Part shown: positions 23,831 through 35,500 of the stretch, piece by piece | Layout of the letters: every line of letters begins with the position of its first letter | How positions within the stretch are numbered: position 1 is the stretch's first letter | Assembly (NCBI RefSeq): GCF_032854445.1 | Contig: NC_088297.1 | Location: 6,839,740 to 6,903,739, forward strand | Reading direction: 5' to 3' | Source: Liolophura sinensis | Taxonomy: Eukaryota > Mollusca > Polyplacophora > Chitonida > Chitonidae | Length of the DNA: 64,000 nucleotides | Notes under the pieces: model-generated | Databases searched by the model: none | Told to the model about the DNA's origin: nothing | The model's input: the letters and a program-made list of their open reading frames with translations, nothing else | Translations under genes and position numbers: made by a program

Positions 23831-24360
23831 TTCTAGGTCCTTGTAAAACTCTTCCACACATGTGCATAGTCCAAACCGGACAGGGGATGGGAAAGGGGCC
23901 ATCTCCCACTCACTTGGTTCGTTTTCCGTACATGTGTTGACGGGGTTCCAGCCAGCAGGGGGGCAAGTAGGTGTCGGCAAGATGCTTCTGCTGGTTAGCA
24001 CAGTTGCGGGAACAGCACTATTGCTTGTGTTGTTGCTTTTTGTATGTATGAATGTATGTAACTTCTCTTTTCAAACTACCTGCTGCTTTATCTGGTGTCA
24101 TATACATTGATGTATTTTTTGATTGGACTCCGAAGTACATGTTTCCTATACATTGTTTTCTCAATGAAGTTATTGGGGAAGAACAGTTTCATTGTAAGTT
24201 GACTGAGCTACCTTCAATAAATACAGACGTTATTATACATTATATGTTAAAGTACATTAAGTAAGTTAATACGAACACAGTCATATGTAATATCCCGTCC
24301 TGATATGAATCACTAGTTATGAATTTCTTCCCAAAGTCTTTAAACCTAAATAACACATAA

Positions 24361-24500
24361 GTCTTGCCAAAAAGCAGTCTGGGGATGGTCGTAGGTGTCC
24401 CCTGGGGCCTGCCATCTTTCCTCCCCCTATAATGCTGGGAGCTTTTGAAAAAGTGAAATATTCTTGAGCACGGCATATAACAACGGTCAAACGAATAAAG
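24361..24500 (+). mobile_element. SINE-1 3' half, diverged
   Basis: It has TCTGGGGATGGTCGTAGG, CTCCCCCTATAATGCTGGGA, AAGTGAAATATTCTTGAGCA and CATATAACAACGGTCAAACG. It lies between the retrotransposon remnant and the end of the zinc-finger gene. Confidence 0.75.
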
Positions 24501-24603
24501 AAGTAAAAAAATAAACAGAAATTGGGATCACCTCACCTACTCAATACACCAGGGTGATTTAAACAGTGTGGTATTGGATCCAGGAATTTTGGCAGAGTCC
24601 TTA

Positions 24604-24675
24604 TCATGGCAATCACATGGCAATCACATGGCGATCACATGAAGATCACATGGCAATCACATGTCGACCACATGG
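24604..24675 (+). repeat. Short CATGGCAATCACATGG repeat
   Basis: Five to six imperfect 11-14 bp units. The rest of 24676-25420 is AT-rich and shows no feature. Confidence 0.7.
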
Positions 24676-25424
24676 GAAAATGAATGCACAAAAAAAGACA
24701 AATGCTCCGTTTGCTCCAGATACTGAACCAAACAACTGCATTTTTTTAGGGCTAGAGGGCATAAAATATTACTTTTGATGCTGAAAGTTACATTTTTCAG
24801 ATCATTCTATACCTTCCAAAAAGCTAAAAACATCTTGCTGAGATTAATAGAGCTCAAAATGAGTAACTTTTTGTAGTCATGAACAAAAATTTAGGCTAAT
24901 TACTGGTAATTACTGATGGCATCCTGAAGCCATCTTAGAATTAAGTAATAATTTCAAATCATTTTAAGGTTGCTATTTCTGAAAAAAAAAGGTCCAAATA
25001 TTGCTTTATAACAGAAATTCTGGATAAAAGTTACTGGACAATAAATTTCAGATACATGTAAAATACTGGAAAGAAACATACCAAAATCTAATGATTAAAA
25101 TTTTGACATAGTTTTAGATAGTTTTGTATTCCTGGGGCTATGTGTTTATATACATGCAAAACAATGAAAGACAATAGCAAAACTTTCAATTAACCATAAA
25201 TTAATGTAACTCTTCTTGGGTCATCACTCACCTAGCAATTTTTCATGACACGATCTTGGTGTGTTAGCCTGGACATGACAAACACATCACAAACCCACAC
25301 ATACAACTTGTACATGACCCAGTTCTGTAATCCCTCTAATACGGTTTTTCATCGGTGACTCTGATACATAAACAAATGCCTAGTATTGTGAAGATGACAA
25401 AAAGCATTGTTAGGTGAATATTTA

Positions 25425-26090
25425 TAGCTTGGGCTCATGATCACATACATGTATGTCAAACAAGTATGAAACCTAACACATAAAACTGTGCCTCACGGGC
25501 ACATACATGTTTGTCTAAAAAGCATGAAACATAACATAAAACTGTGCCTCACGGGCACATACATGTATGTCTAAAAAGCATGAAACATAACACATAAAAC
25601 TGTGCCTCACGGGCACATACATGTTTGTCTAACAAGTATGAAAGCTAACACATAAAACTGTGCCTCACGGGCACATACATGTATGTCAAACAAGTATGAA
25701 AGCTAACACATAAAACTGTAGGGGCCTCCGTGGCTCAGTTGGTTAGCGTGCTAGCGCAGCGTAATGACCCAGGAGTCTCTCACCAATGCGGTCGATGTGA
25801 GTTCAAGTCCAGCTCATGCTGGCTTCCTCTCCGGCCGTATGTGGGAAGGTCTGCAGCAACCTGCGGATGGTCGTTGGTTTCCCCCGGGCTCAATCAAAAA
25901 AAAAAAAAATCATAAAACTGTACCTCATGGGCACATACATGTATGTCAAACAAGTATGAAACCTAACGCATAAAACTGTGCCTCGTGGGCACATACATGT
26001 TTGTCTAAAAAGCATGAAACCTAACACATAAAACTGTGCCTCACGGGCACATACATGTATGTCAAACAAGTATGAAACCTAACACATAAA
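25425..26090 (+). repeat. 58-bp minisatellite interrupted by a SINE
   Basis: About eight units containing CTAACACATAAAACTGTGCC, TCACGGGCACATACATGTAT and GTCAAACAAGTATGA. They are split at 25721-25910 by a SINE-1 insertion. The units either side are in register, so the array existed before the insertion. Confidence 0.9.
25721..25910 (+). mobile_element. SINE-1 copy with a 12-bp target duplication inside a satellite
   Basis: The head is complete (GGGGCCTCCGTGGCTCAGTT) with a B box GTTCAAGTCC. The body breaks at CCCCCGGGCTC and jumps to AATCAAAAAAAAAAAAA, missing about 90 bases of the usual 3' end. CATAAAACTGTA at 25709-25720 is repeated at 25911-25922. Confidence 0.95.
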
Positions 26091-26551
26091 TCATGGCACC
26101 TTTAGCTTTTTTTTGTACAGAAAGAAAACACTAACATAAAGTATGCGTATATATATATCAGATGGAAGGCCATTAAACAGTGTCCTGAAAAATAGTCTGA
26201 TTTAATTCTACAGTGAACTGTTGGGAATTGGTGAGTATCAATGTCATCACATCCATGCTACATGCATGTAACTATATGTTTTGCTTGAAATGGTTCGTTT
26301 CAATGTCCATTAACACCTCTTCATGTATATGCATTTTAAATGATCAAATCTACATCTGTGCATGTAGCAGTCGGTGTGAGCTGAGAGACAAAATCCTGAT
26401 GTGACGTCACTTATCCCAATATAGACAGAAAAGGCCACTGTAGAATACAAAGTTTCCAATGCATCAAACAAGTTTGAAAAACATCCTTACCTTGACATTA
26501 ATTAATGGTTTTTCATCCGACATATACTTCACATTAGTGTTTTCTTTGCCT

Positions 26552-26599
26552 TTAATATCCATCTACTTTAATACTGTCAAATGAGCCATTTTCAAAAAA
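26552..26599 (-). CDS. Candidate last exon of the zinc-finger gene
   Basis: The acceptor is CCTTTCTGTATCAG|TTT, with a possible branch site CTTCTAAG just upstream. In phase 0 it reads FFENGSFDSIKVDGY then TAA. A second, overlapping possibility is 26562-26491 (MDIKGKENTNVKYMSDEKPL and INVK before a perfect donor GTAAGG), which is also phase 0 but has a poor acceptor. Confidence 0.45.
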   Translation of the reverse strand, partial: FFENGSFDSIKVDGY

Positions 26600-29500
26600 C
26601 TGATACAGAAAGGCTTAGAAGTGACTGGTAATGAGAGATGTGCCTTGTTCGGTCATTTCTTCACTGTGCCTACAGAAACCTGGGATTCCAATTCATTTTT
26701 TCTGTTCTTGTGTTCCAGACTCTTCAAATGCTGAAAATCAAACTGGAGAGATTATTCTTTGTTTCACCACTTATTACAAAACATTATTACATGGCTGCCA
26801 GGTATAGAGACATCAAAAGTTTACCAATAATGTAGAAAAAATATCACAGCAAAGAAATCTGAAAATTACAAGTTATCCTCACACGTAAAGCCATATTGAC
26901 CGCTTCAGTGGTCTAGTGGTTAGAGCATCTATTTCTAAGTCGGGAGACCCAAGATCAATCCTGGGTCAGGTCATACCAAAGACTTCAAAAAATGGTCCGG
27001 TGTCAGCATAATGTCACTGGGTGAGGTTTCATGTCTGCTGTCTTCACTATGATACTACACTGGCGACATCACTTCGGCAGGATGGATTCGCTATGCGACA
27101 AGAGGACATATATATAAACACACCTACTGATCTACTCGTCCCTATAAGACTGAAAAATTGCTCAGTATGAATTTTGTATGTTTTATTCATATTGCATGCA
27201 TACACTACATCTATACTCCTCTGTTAATTTTGGGAAATTAACCGCGATCTGTTCTATCGTCAAAGCCTTGACACAGGGCAGGTCAACCGAGAACCGACAA
27301 CAACAGATCTGGTAACGCACCATATGGAGAGACAGATGGCAGGTCAGTGGAGACCCGACAAGATCAGATCTGGTCACGTACCACATGGAGAGACAGACAG
27401 CAGGTCAATGGAGACCCGACAAGATCAGACCTGGTCATGTACCACATGGAGAGACAGAGGGCAGGTTAATGGAGACCCGACAAGATCAGATCTGGTCATG
27501 TACCACGTGGAGAGACACACGGCAGGTCAATGGAATTCAGACAAAGATCAGATTTGGTCATGTGCCACATGGAGAGAGACGGCAGGCCAATGGAGACCCA
27601 ACAACATCAGATCTGGTCACGTACTACATGCAGAGACAGACGGCAGGTCAATGGAGACCCGACAAGATCAGATTTGGTCATATACCACATGGAGAGACAG
27701 AGGGCAGGTCAACGGAGACCCGACAAGATCAGATCTGGTCACGTACCACGTGGAGAGACAGACGGCAGGTCAATGGAGACCCGACAAGATCAGATCTGGT
27801 CACGTACCACATGGAGAGACAGACGGCAGGTAAATGGAGACCCGACAAGATCAGATCAGGTCACGTACCACATGGAGAGACAGACGGCAGGTTAATGGAG
27901 ACCAGAGAAGATCAGATCTGGTCACGTACCACGAGGAGAGACAGACGGCAGGTCAATGGAATCCAGACAAGATCAGATTTGGTCACGTACCACATGGAGA
28001 GACAGACGACAGGTCAATGGAGACCGGCCAAGATCAAATCTAATCACGTACCACAAGGTAGCTGTTTTTTTCTGAGAACGCCCTGCAGCACATCTCACAC
28101 GCGAACACTGCGTAACTGTCAGACAGCTGGGAGGGTTTGGTCTTGTGAGTGTTCCTAAATGTCTCACACTTTTCAAGGTTCTGTTTGTGCTTACCACCTA
28201 CAAGATGAAAACAAAGCGTAGTTTCGGCTAGTTAAGCTCGGCAGTGATATTCCACCCAATCTGACAAAATGGCCAAATCAAAACAAGTAAGAAATTTTCT
28301 CCGACTGACTGGTCATGTACAAAAACATGAATACTTTACTGTAAAACAATTTAGAGCATGGATTTAAGGAACATGAGAAAAACGTACATGTATGTCAAGA
28401 AAATCAGAAAATTTAAAAATTATTTTTTTTACATTTCTGAAGATTACATTTATAATTCTTGATAACTCCTTTATTTTATGCATATTTTGAGTCTATTTTC
28501 AGAAATGACTTAATCAACGAGCACACACGAAACACATGACCACCTGAATGCCCCAATCCAGAATCTACCCGCCCAATCTTGATTCTATCCCCCAATCCAG
28601 ACTCTATCCCCCACAACAAAGATGCTTTGATAGCTATCGTCACTGATATCACAGCAGACTTCATAATTTCCAAACTGGCGTCTGGTGCCTTAGGAAACTG
28701 TAGATGAAAGGCATTTTTATATCCTCAGCAGAATGCTCAGAAAATTTATGTACACTTCTGCTTTGGGCCACAGCACAGAAGTGTACTCTGTATTCAGTCC
28801 TTAAAGGAAGTACTTGCAGATTTATTTGAGTGGCAGGCTAATTGATTTGGATGCTGCGTAACACAATCATTTTCTCCTTAAAAAACGATGTTTCGTTTTC
28901 ATGGGTGGAATAAGCAAGAGTGTCTGGGTAAACCACAGAAACAAGTGATTCACTGGTGACCTATATGCGACAAGTGACGAGTGACAGACAGGTGACACGC
29001 GATGTGACATAAACGGGACCAATGACGTGAGAGGGACAGGTGACATGTGACATACAGGTGACAAGTGAAGTGTGATGTACAGGTGGCATGTGACATACAT
29101 GTGACAAGTGACGTATGATGTACGGGGGGACGTACGACATACAGGTGACAAGTGACGTGTGATGTACAGGTGACATGTGACATACAGGTGACAAGTGACG
29201 TATGATGTACGGGGGGACGTACGACATACAGGTGACAAGTGACGTGTCATGTACAGGTGACATGTGACATACAGGTGACAAGTGACGTGTGATGTACAGG
29301 TGACATGTGACATACAGGTGACAAGTGACGTATGATGTTCAGGTGACATGTGACATACAGGTGACAAGTGACGTGTGATGTACAGGTGACATGTGACATA
29401 CAGGTGACAAGTGACGTATGATGTACAGGTGACATGTGACATACAGGTGACAAGTGACTTATGATGTACAGGTGACATGTGACATACAGGTGACAAGTGA

Positions 29501-32500
29501 CGTGTGATGTACAGGTGACATGTGACATACAGGTGACAAGTGACGTGTGATGTACAGGTGACATGTGACATACAGGTGACAAGTGACGTATGATGTACGG
29601 GGGGACGTACGACATACAGGTGACAAGTGACGTGTGATGTACAGGTGACATGTGACATACAGGTGACAAGTGACGTGTAATGTACAGGTGGCATGTGACA
29701 TACAGGTGACAAGTGACGTGTGATGTACAGGTGGCATGTGACATACAGGTGACAAGTGAAGTGTGATGTACAGGTGACATGCGACATACAGGTGACAAAT
29801 GACGTGTGATGTACAGGGGGACGTACAACATACAGGTGACAAGGTGACAAGTGACGTGTGATGTACAGGTGACATGTGACATACAGGTGACGTGTGACGT
29901 ACAAGTGACGTGTGACATACAGGTGACATGTGACATACAGGTGACAAGTGATGTGCGATGTACAGTTGACATGTGACATACAGGTGACAAGTGACGTGTG
30001 ATGTACGGGGTGACGTGTGACATACAGGTGACAAGTGACGTGTGATGTACAGGTGACGTGACATACAGATGACAAGTGACGTGTGATGTACAGTTGACAT
30101 GTGACATACAGGTGACAAGTGAAGTGTGATGTACAGGTGACATGTGACACACAGGTGACAAGTGACGTGTGATGTACGGGGGGACGTACGACATACAGGT
30201 GACAAGTGATGTATGATGTACAGGTGATATGTGACATACAGGTGACAAGTGACGTGTGATGTACAGGTGACATGTGACATACAGGTGACAAGTGACGTGT
30301 GATGTACAGGTGACATGTGACACACAGGTGACAAGTGACGTATGATGTACGGGGGGACGTACGACATACAGGTCACAAGTGACGTGTCATGTACAGGTAA
30401 CATGTGACATACAGGTGACAAGTGACGTGTGATGTACAGGTGACATGTGACATACAGGTGACAAGTGACGTGTGATGTACAGGTAACATGTGACATACAG
30501 GTGACAAGTGAAGTGTGATGTACAGGTGACATGTGACATACAGATGACAAGTGAAGTGTGATGTACAGGTGACATGTGACACACAGGTGACAAGTGACTT
30601 ATGATGTACGGGGGGACGTACGACATACAGGTGACAAGTAACGTGTGATGTACAGGTGACATGTGACATACAGATGACAAGTGAAGTTTGATGTACAGGT
30701 GACATGTGACATACATGTGACAAGTGACGTATGATGTACGGGGGGACGTACGACATACAGGTGACAAGTGACGTGTGATGTACAGGTGCAATGTGACATA
30801 CAGATGACAAGTGACGTGTGATGTACAGGTGGCATGTGACATACAGGTGACAAGTGACTTGTGATGTACAGGTGGCATGTGACATACAGATGACAAGTGA
30901 CGTGTGATGTACAGGTGGCATGTGACATACAGGTGACAAGTGACGTGTGATGTACAGGTGACATGTGACATACAGGTGACAAGTGACGTCTGATGTACAG
31001 GTGACATGTGACATACAGGTGACAAGTGACGTATGATGTACAGGTGACATGTGAGACACAGGTGACAAGTGACGTGTGATGTACAGGTGCAATGTGACAT
31101 ACAGATGACAAGTGAAGTGTGATGTACAGGTGGCATGTGACATACAGGTGACAAGTGACTTGTGATGTACAGGTGGCATGTGACATACAGATGACAAGTG
31201 ATGTGTGATGTACAGGTGGCATGTGACATACAGATGACAAGTGAAGTGTGATGTACAGGTGGCATGTGACATACAGATGACAAGTGACGTATGATGTACG
31301 GGGGGACGTACGACATACAGGTGACAAGTGACGTGTGATGTACAGGTAACATGTGACATACAGGTGACAAGTGACGTGTGATGTACAGGTGGCATGTGAC
31401 ATACAGGTGACAAGTGACGTGTGATGTACAGGTGGCATGTGACATACAGATGACAAGTGAAGTGTGATGTACAGGTGACATGTGACATACAGGTGACAAG
31501 TGAAGTGTGATGTACAGGTGACATGTGACATACAGGTGACAAGTGACGTGTCATGTACGGGGGGACGTACGACATACAGGTGACAAGTCATGTATGATGT
31601 ACAGGTGACGTGACATACAGGTGACAAGTGACGTATGATGTACGGGGGGACGTACGACATACAGGTGACAAGTGACATACAGGTGACGTGTGACATACAG
31701 GTGACATGTGACATACACGTGACAAGTGATGTGTGATGTACAGTTGACATGTGACATACAGGTGACAAGTGACGTGTGATGTACGGGGTGACGTGTGACA
31801 TACAGGTGACAAGTGACGTGTGATGTACAGGTAACATGTGACATACAGGTGACAAGTGACGTGTGATGTACAGGTGACATGTGACATACAGGTGACAAGT
31901 GACGTGTGATGTACAGGTAACATGTGACATACAGGTGACAAGTGACGTGTGATGTACAGGTGACATGTGACATACAGGTGACAAGTGACGTGTGATGTAC
32001 AGGTGGCATGTGACATACAGGTGACAAGTGACATGTGATGTACAGGTGACATGTGACATACAGGTGACAAGTGACGTGTGATGTACAGGTGGCATGTGAC
32101 ATACAGGTGACAAGTGACGTGTGACGTTCAGGTGACAAGTGGTCTCTTTCACAGATTATTATCCAGATAAACTATGATCATACCTCGTCTGTGCTGATCG
32201 AGCTGTAGCAGAGAGTTCAGGTGAATCTCGCAGAAGGAGCAGTAGAACCCTGTAGAACCCTGCTTTGTCACATCAGTCATGGCTGTTCCTCTTTCTACAA
32301 TTTTAATCATAGAACACAACAACTGCATTTTACTTCTTTAAATAAGAATCACAGAACACAACAACTGCATTTTATTTCTTTAAATAACAATCACAGAACA
32401 CAACAACTGCATTTTATTTATTTAATTTTTGTTAAAAGCTTATACTCACAAATTGTTCACATATATAATGGAGGTCAGGTAAACTAGTGGAGAAAACTGC

Positions 32501-35500
32501 AGAGCTCTAGATAATCCAGTCTCTGACTATCGGGACTGAACACTTTATACAGCCATTTCCTACGAGTGAAGGCAAAAAGAAGAACATTACAAGGGATACC
32601 GCTAAATGCACAGATCAGCCAATCAGGGGTCAACATGCTGTGATGACCTTGACAAACTGTGGTCAAGCAAAAAGACTTGTGACATGTCTAACTTGGATGT
32701 AATGTAACACAACATAAAAGTGGATAAAGTTTAACAAATCATTATCCATGCTGATCATTTATTATGAATATCTGCATGATACAAAATCGCATTTCAGATG
32801 ATCTAGGCTCAATTCGAGGTCATCCTTTTTATTTTGACCTCTTTTTTTATCCAGACACAAATATAAATCCGTTACCACACATTTACCCGACATCAATTCA
32901 AAGTTTAACATCTGTGTCTTGACACGCTTGGCATGTTTCCCTCCCCTGAAATGCGCCTCGGCTTGCTGATGTGACGTCAACTCTGCCTTACACAGGGTAC
33001 AGAAACATGGCTCACTCCTACGCTTTGCCGGGGCCGACCAAGACATGGGGCTTGTACTCTGATTGGCTGTGGGCTGGTGGGGAAGCAGAACCAGCCTGCT
33101 TGTCAGTGTTTCTGATGGTAAAGGCGGGGCTTTCAGTGCAGGCACAAGAATGGATGAGAGTGAGGGGAATGAGGGAGGAGGCACAAACAGGAAAGGCTTT
33201 TCTTCTGTACCATTTCCCGTACCGGCACTGTATTCAGTGTAACCTGAAAGAACAATACAGACCTCATTTATGTATTTGATTCTTGTTTTAATGCTACATG
33301 TGCACTGGAGAATTTCTCCCTTATCTGATGCCAGTCAATTGTACAGAATGTAAATCTTCCTTACATATTGGAAGGAAACCACCGATAATTGGTAAGTTTG
33401 ACAACCAATTTTGCAAAATGTGTGATGTACAGATAAAAAATGTGTGGTGTCAGATGCTGACACCACAGAGGTGAAAGACAAATGCTCTTGACTGAACTTC
33501 AGACAGCACAACCAACCACACTTCAGACAGCGCAACCAACCACACTTCAGACAGCACAACCAACCACACTTCAGACAGCACAACCAACCACACTTCAGAC
33601 AGCACAACCAACCACACTTCAGACAGCACAACCAACCACACTTCAGACAGCACAACCAACCACACTTCAGACAGCACAACCAACCACACTTCAGACAGCA
33701 CAACCAACCACATAAGCTTAGCCATCGACTTGTATGAAAATAATCGTGAGTATAACAGGGGAAAGTTCTGGAATATGCTGTTGAGCAGACAAAGAAAAAA
33801 GAAAAGAAATTTATTGACGTACCTAAAGTGTGGCCAGTGAAAGTACTGTATACATCGCAATACGTCTTATGTGGCCCTACAAGGTGGGTGAAAAAAGCTA
33901 ACCTTTAATAATACATGTTGCTGTAATACAGTCATTTATTATGGTTCATTCCAAGGTTGGACATGATATATTCATGGCTGAAATATTATCTTGGGGCCTC
34001 TTGGCCTAGAGGTTAGCCTCCCAGCCCAGCCTAATGACCCAGTGTCAGGGGGCCTCGTGGCCTAGAGGTTAGCCTCCCAGCCCAGTTTAATGACCCAGTG
34101 TCAGGGGGCCTCGTGGCCTAGAGGTTAGCCTCCCAGCCCAGTTTAATGACCCAGTGTCAGGGGGCCTCTTGGCCTAGAGGTTAGCCTCCCAGCCCAGCCT
34201 AATGACCCAGTGTCAGGGGGCCTCGTGGCCTAGAGGTTAGCCTCCTAGCCCAGTTTAATGACCCAGTGTCAGGGGGCCTCGTGGCCTAGAGGTTAGCCTC
34301 CCAGCCTAGCTTAATGACCAAGTGTCAGTGGGCCTCGTGGCCTAGAGGTTAGCCTCCCAGCCCAGCTTAATGACCCAGTGTCAGGGGGCCTCGTGGCCTA
34401 GAGGTTAGCCTCCCAGCCCAGCCTAATGACCCAGTGTCAGGGGGCCTCATGGCCTAGAGGTTAGCCTCCTAGCCCAGTTTAATGACCCAGTGTCAGGGGG
34501 CCTCGTGGCCTAGAGGTTAGCCTCCCAACCCAGTTTAATAATCCAGTGTCAGGGGGCCTCGTGGCCTAGAGGTTATCCTCCCAGCCCAGTTTAATAATCC
34601 AGTGTCAGGGGGCCTCGTGGCCTAGAGATTAGCCTCCCAGCCCAGTTTAATGACCCAGTGTCAGGGGGCCTCGTGGCCTAGAGGTTAGCCTCCCAGCCAA
34701 GCTTAATAATCCAGTGTCAGGAGGCCTCGTAGCCTAGAGGTTAGCCTCCCAGCCCAGCCTAATGACCCAGTGTCAGGGGGCCTCGTGGCCCAGAGGTTAG
34801 CCTTCCAGCCCAGCTTAATGATCCAGTGTCTGGGGGCCTCATGGCCTAGAAGTTAGCCTCCCAGCCCAGTTTAATGACCCAGTGTCAGGGGGCCTCGTGG
34901 CCTAGATGTTAGCATCCCAGCCCAGCTTAATGACCCTGGAGCCTCTCACCAATGCGATCAGTTCAAGTGCAGCTCGGGATGGCTTCCTCTTCAGTCATAC
35001 GTGGAAAAATTCAGCAGCAACTTGTGGATGGTTGTGGGTTTCCCCCGGGATCTGCCCAGTTTCCTCCCACCATAATGCTGGCTGCCGTGGTACAAGTGAA
35101 ATAGTCTTGAGCAGAGCATAAATCTCAACACAAATAAATAATTAAATAAACAGAAATATGTCAGCCACAATCAGTGTCAGTCATTCATCACCAGGCCAGC
35201 ACACTGCATAAACATTTACTGTTGCCCTACCTGCTTCATGACCGGCAGATATGCGAACGTTGCTGTACTGCTGAGCAGCTCTCTGTCTCTTGGCATGTCT
35301 GCTGCCATGATAATGATCATCTGCTTGAGACTGCGAGGAGAAGGTCAGCTGACAGAGGTTACAGGTCAAAGGGTTGCTGGCAGGGTTGCACAGATTTACA
35401 TCCCTCACATGCTGCTTTGACCAGGGAGGGGCAGTGGGAGAGGGGTGCTGCTTTGTGATGGCATGAGCCAGACTGTCCAGAGAAGCATAACCTGCCCAAA

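Noticed and set aside
25232-25268. 37-base minus-strand exon candidate (ANTPRSCHEKLL) with donor CTAG|GTGAGT and acceptor TGTCCAG
   Set aside because: Good splice signals and a phase that could follow the 26491 exon, but too short and without family support or a downstream partner.
27324-28158. Plus-strand frames up to 257 codons with repeated ETDGRSMETRQDQ-like units
   Set aside because: A by-product of the 61-bp minisatellite. The same peptide units appear in each frame, and the array lies in an intron of a minus-strand gene.
28867-32152. Several overlapping minus-strand open frames of 350-517 codons rich in Cys, His, Thr and Ser
   Set aside because: They are the translation of a 43-bp satellite whose unit has no stop on the minus strand. 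Since 43 is not a multiple of three, all frames cycle through the same peptide.
33335-33860. Frames on both strands across the 24-bp repeat (CLKCGWLC and TTLQTAQP units)
   Set aside because: The period is a multiple of three, so openness is trivial; no conserved sequence beside it.
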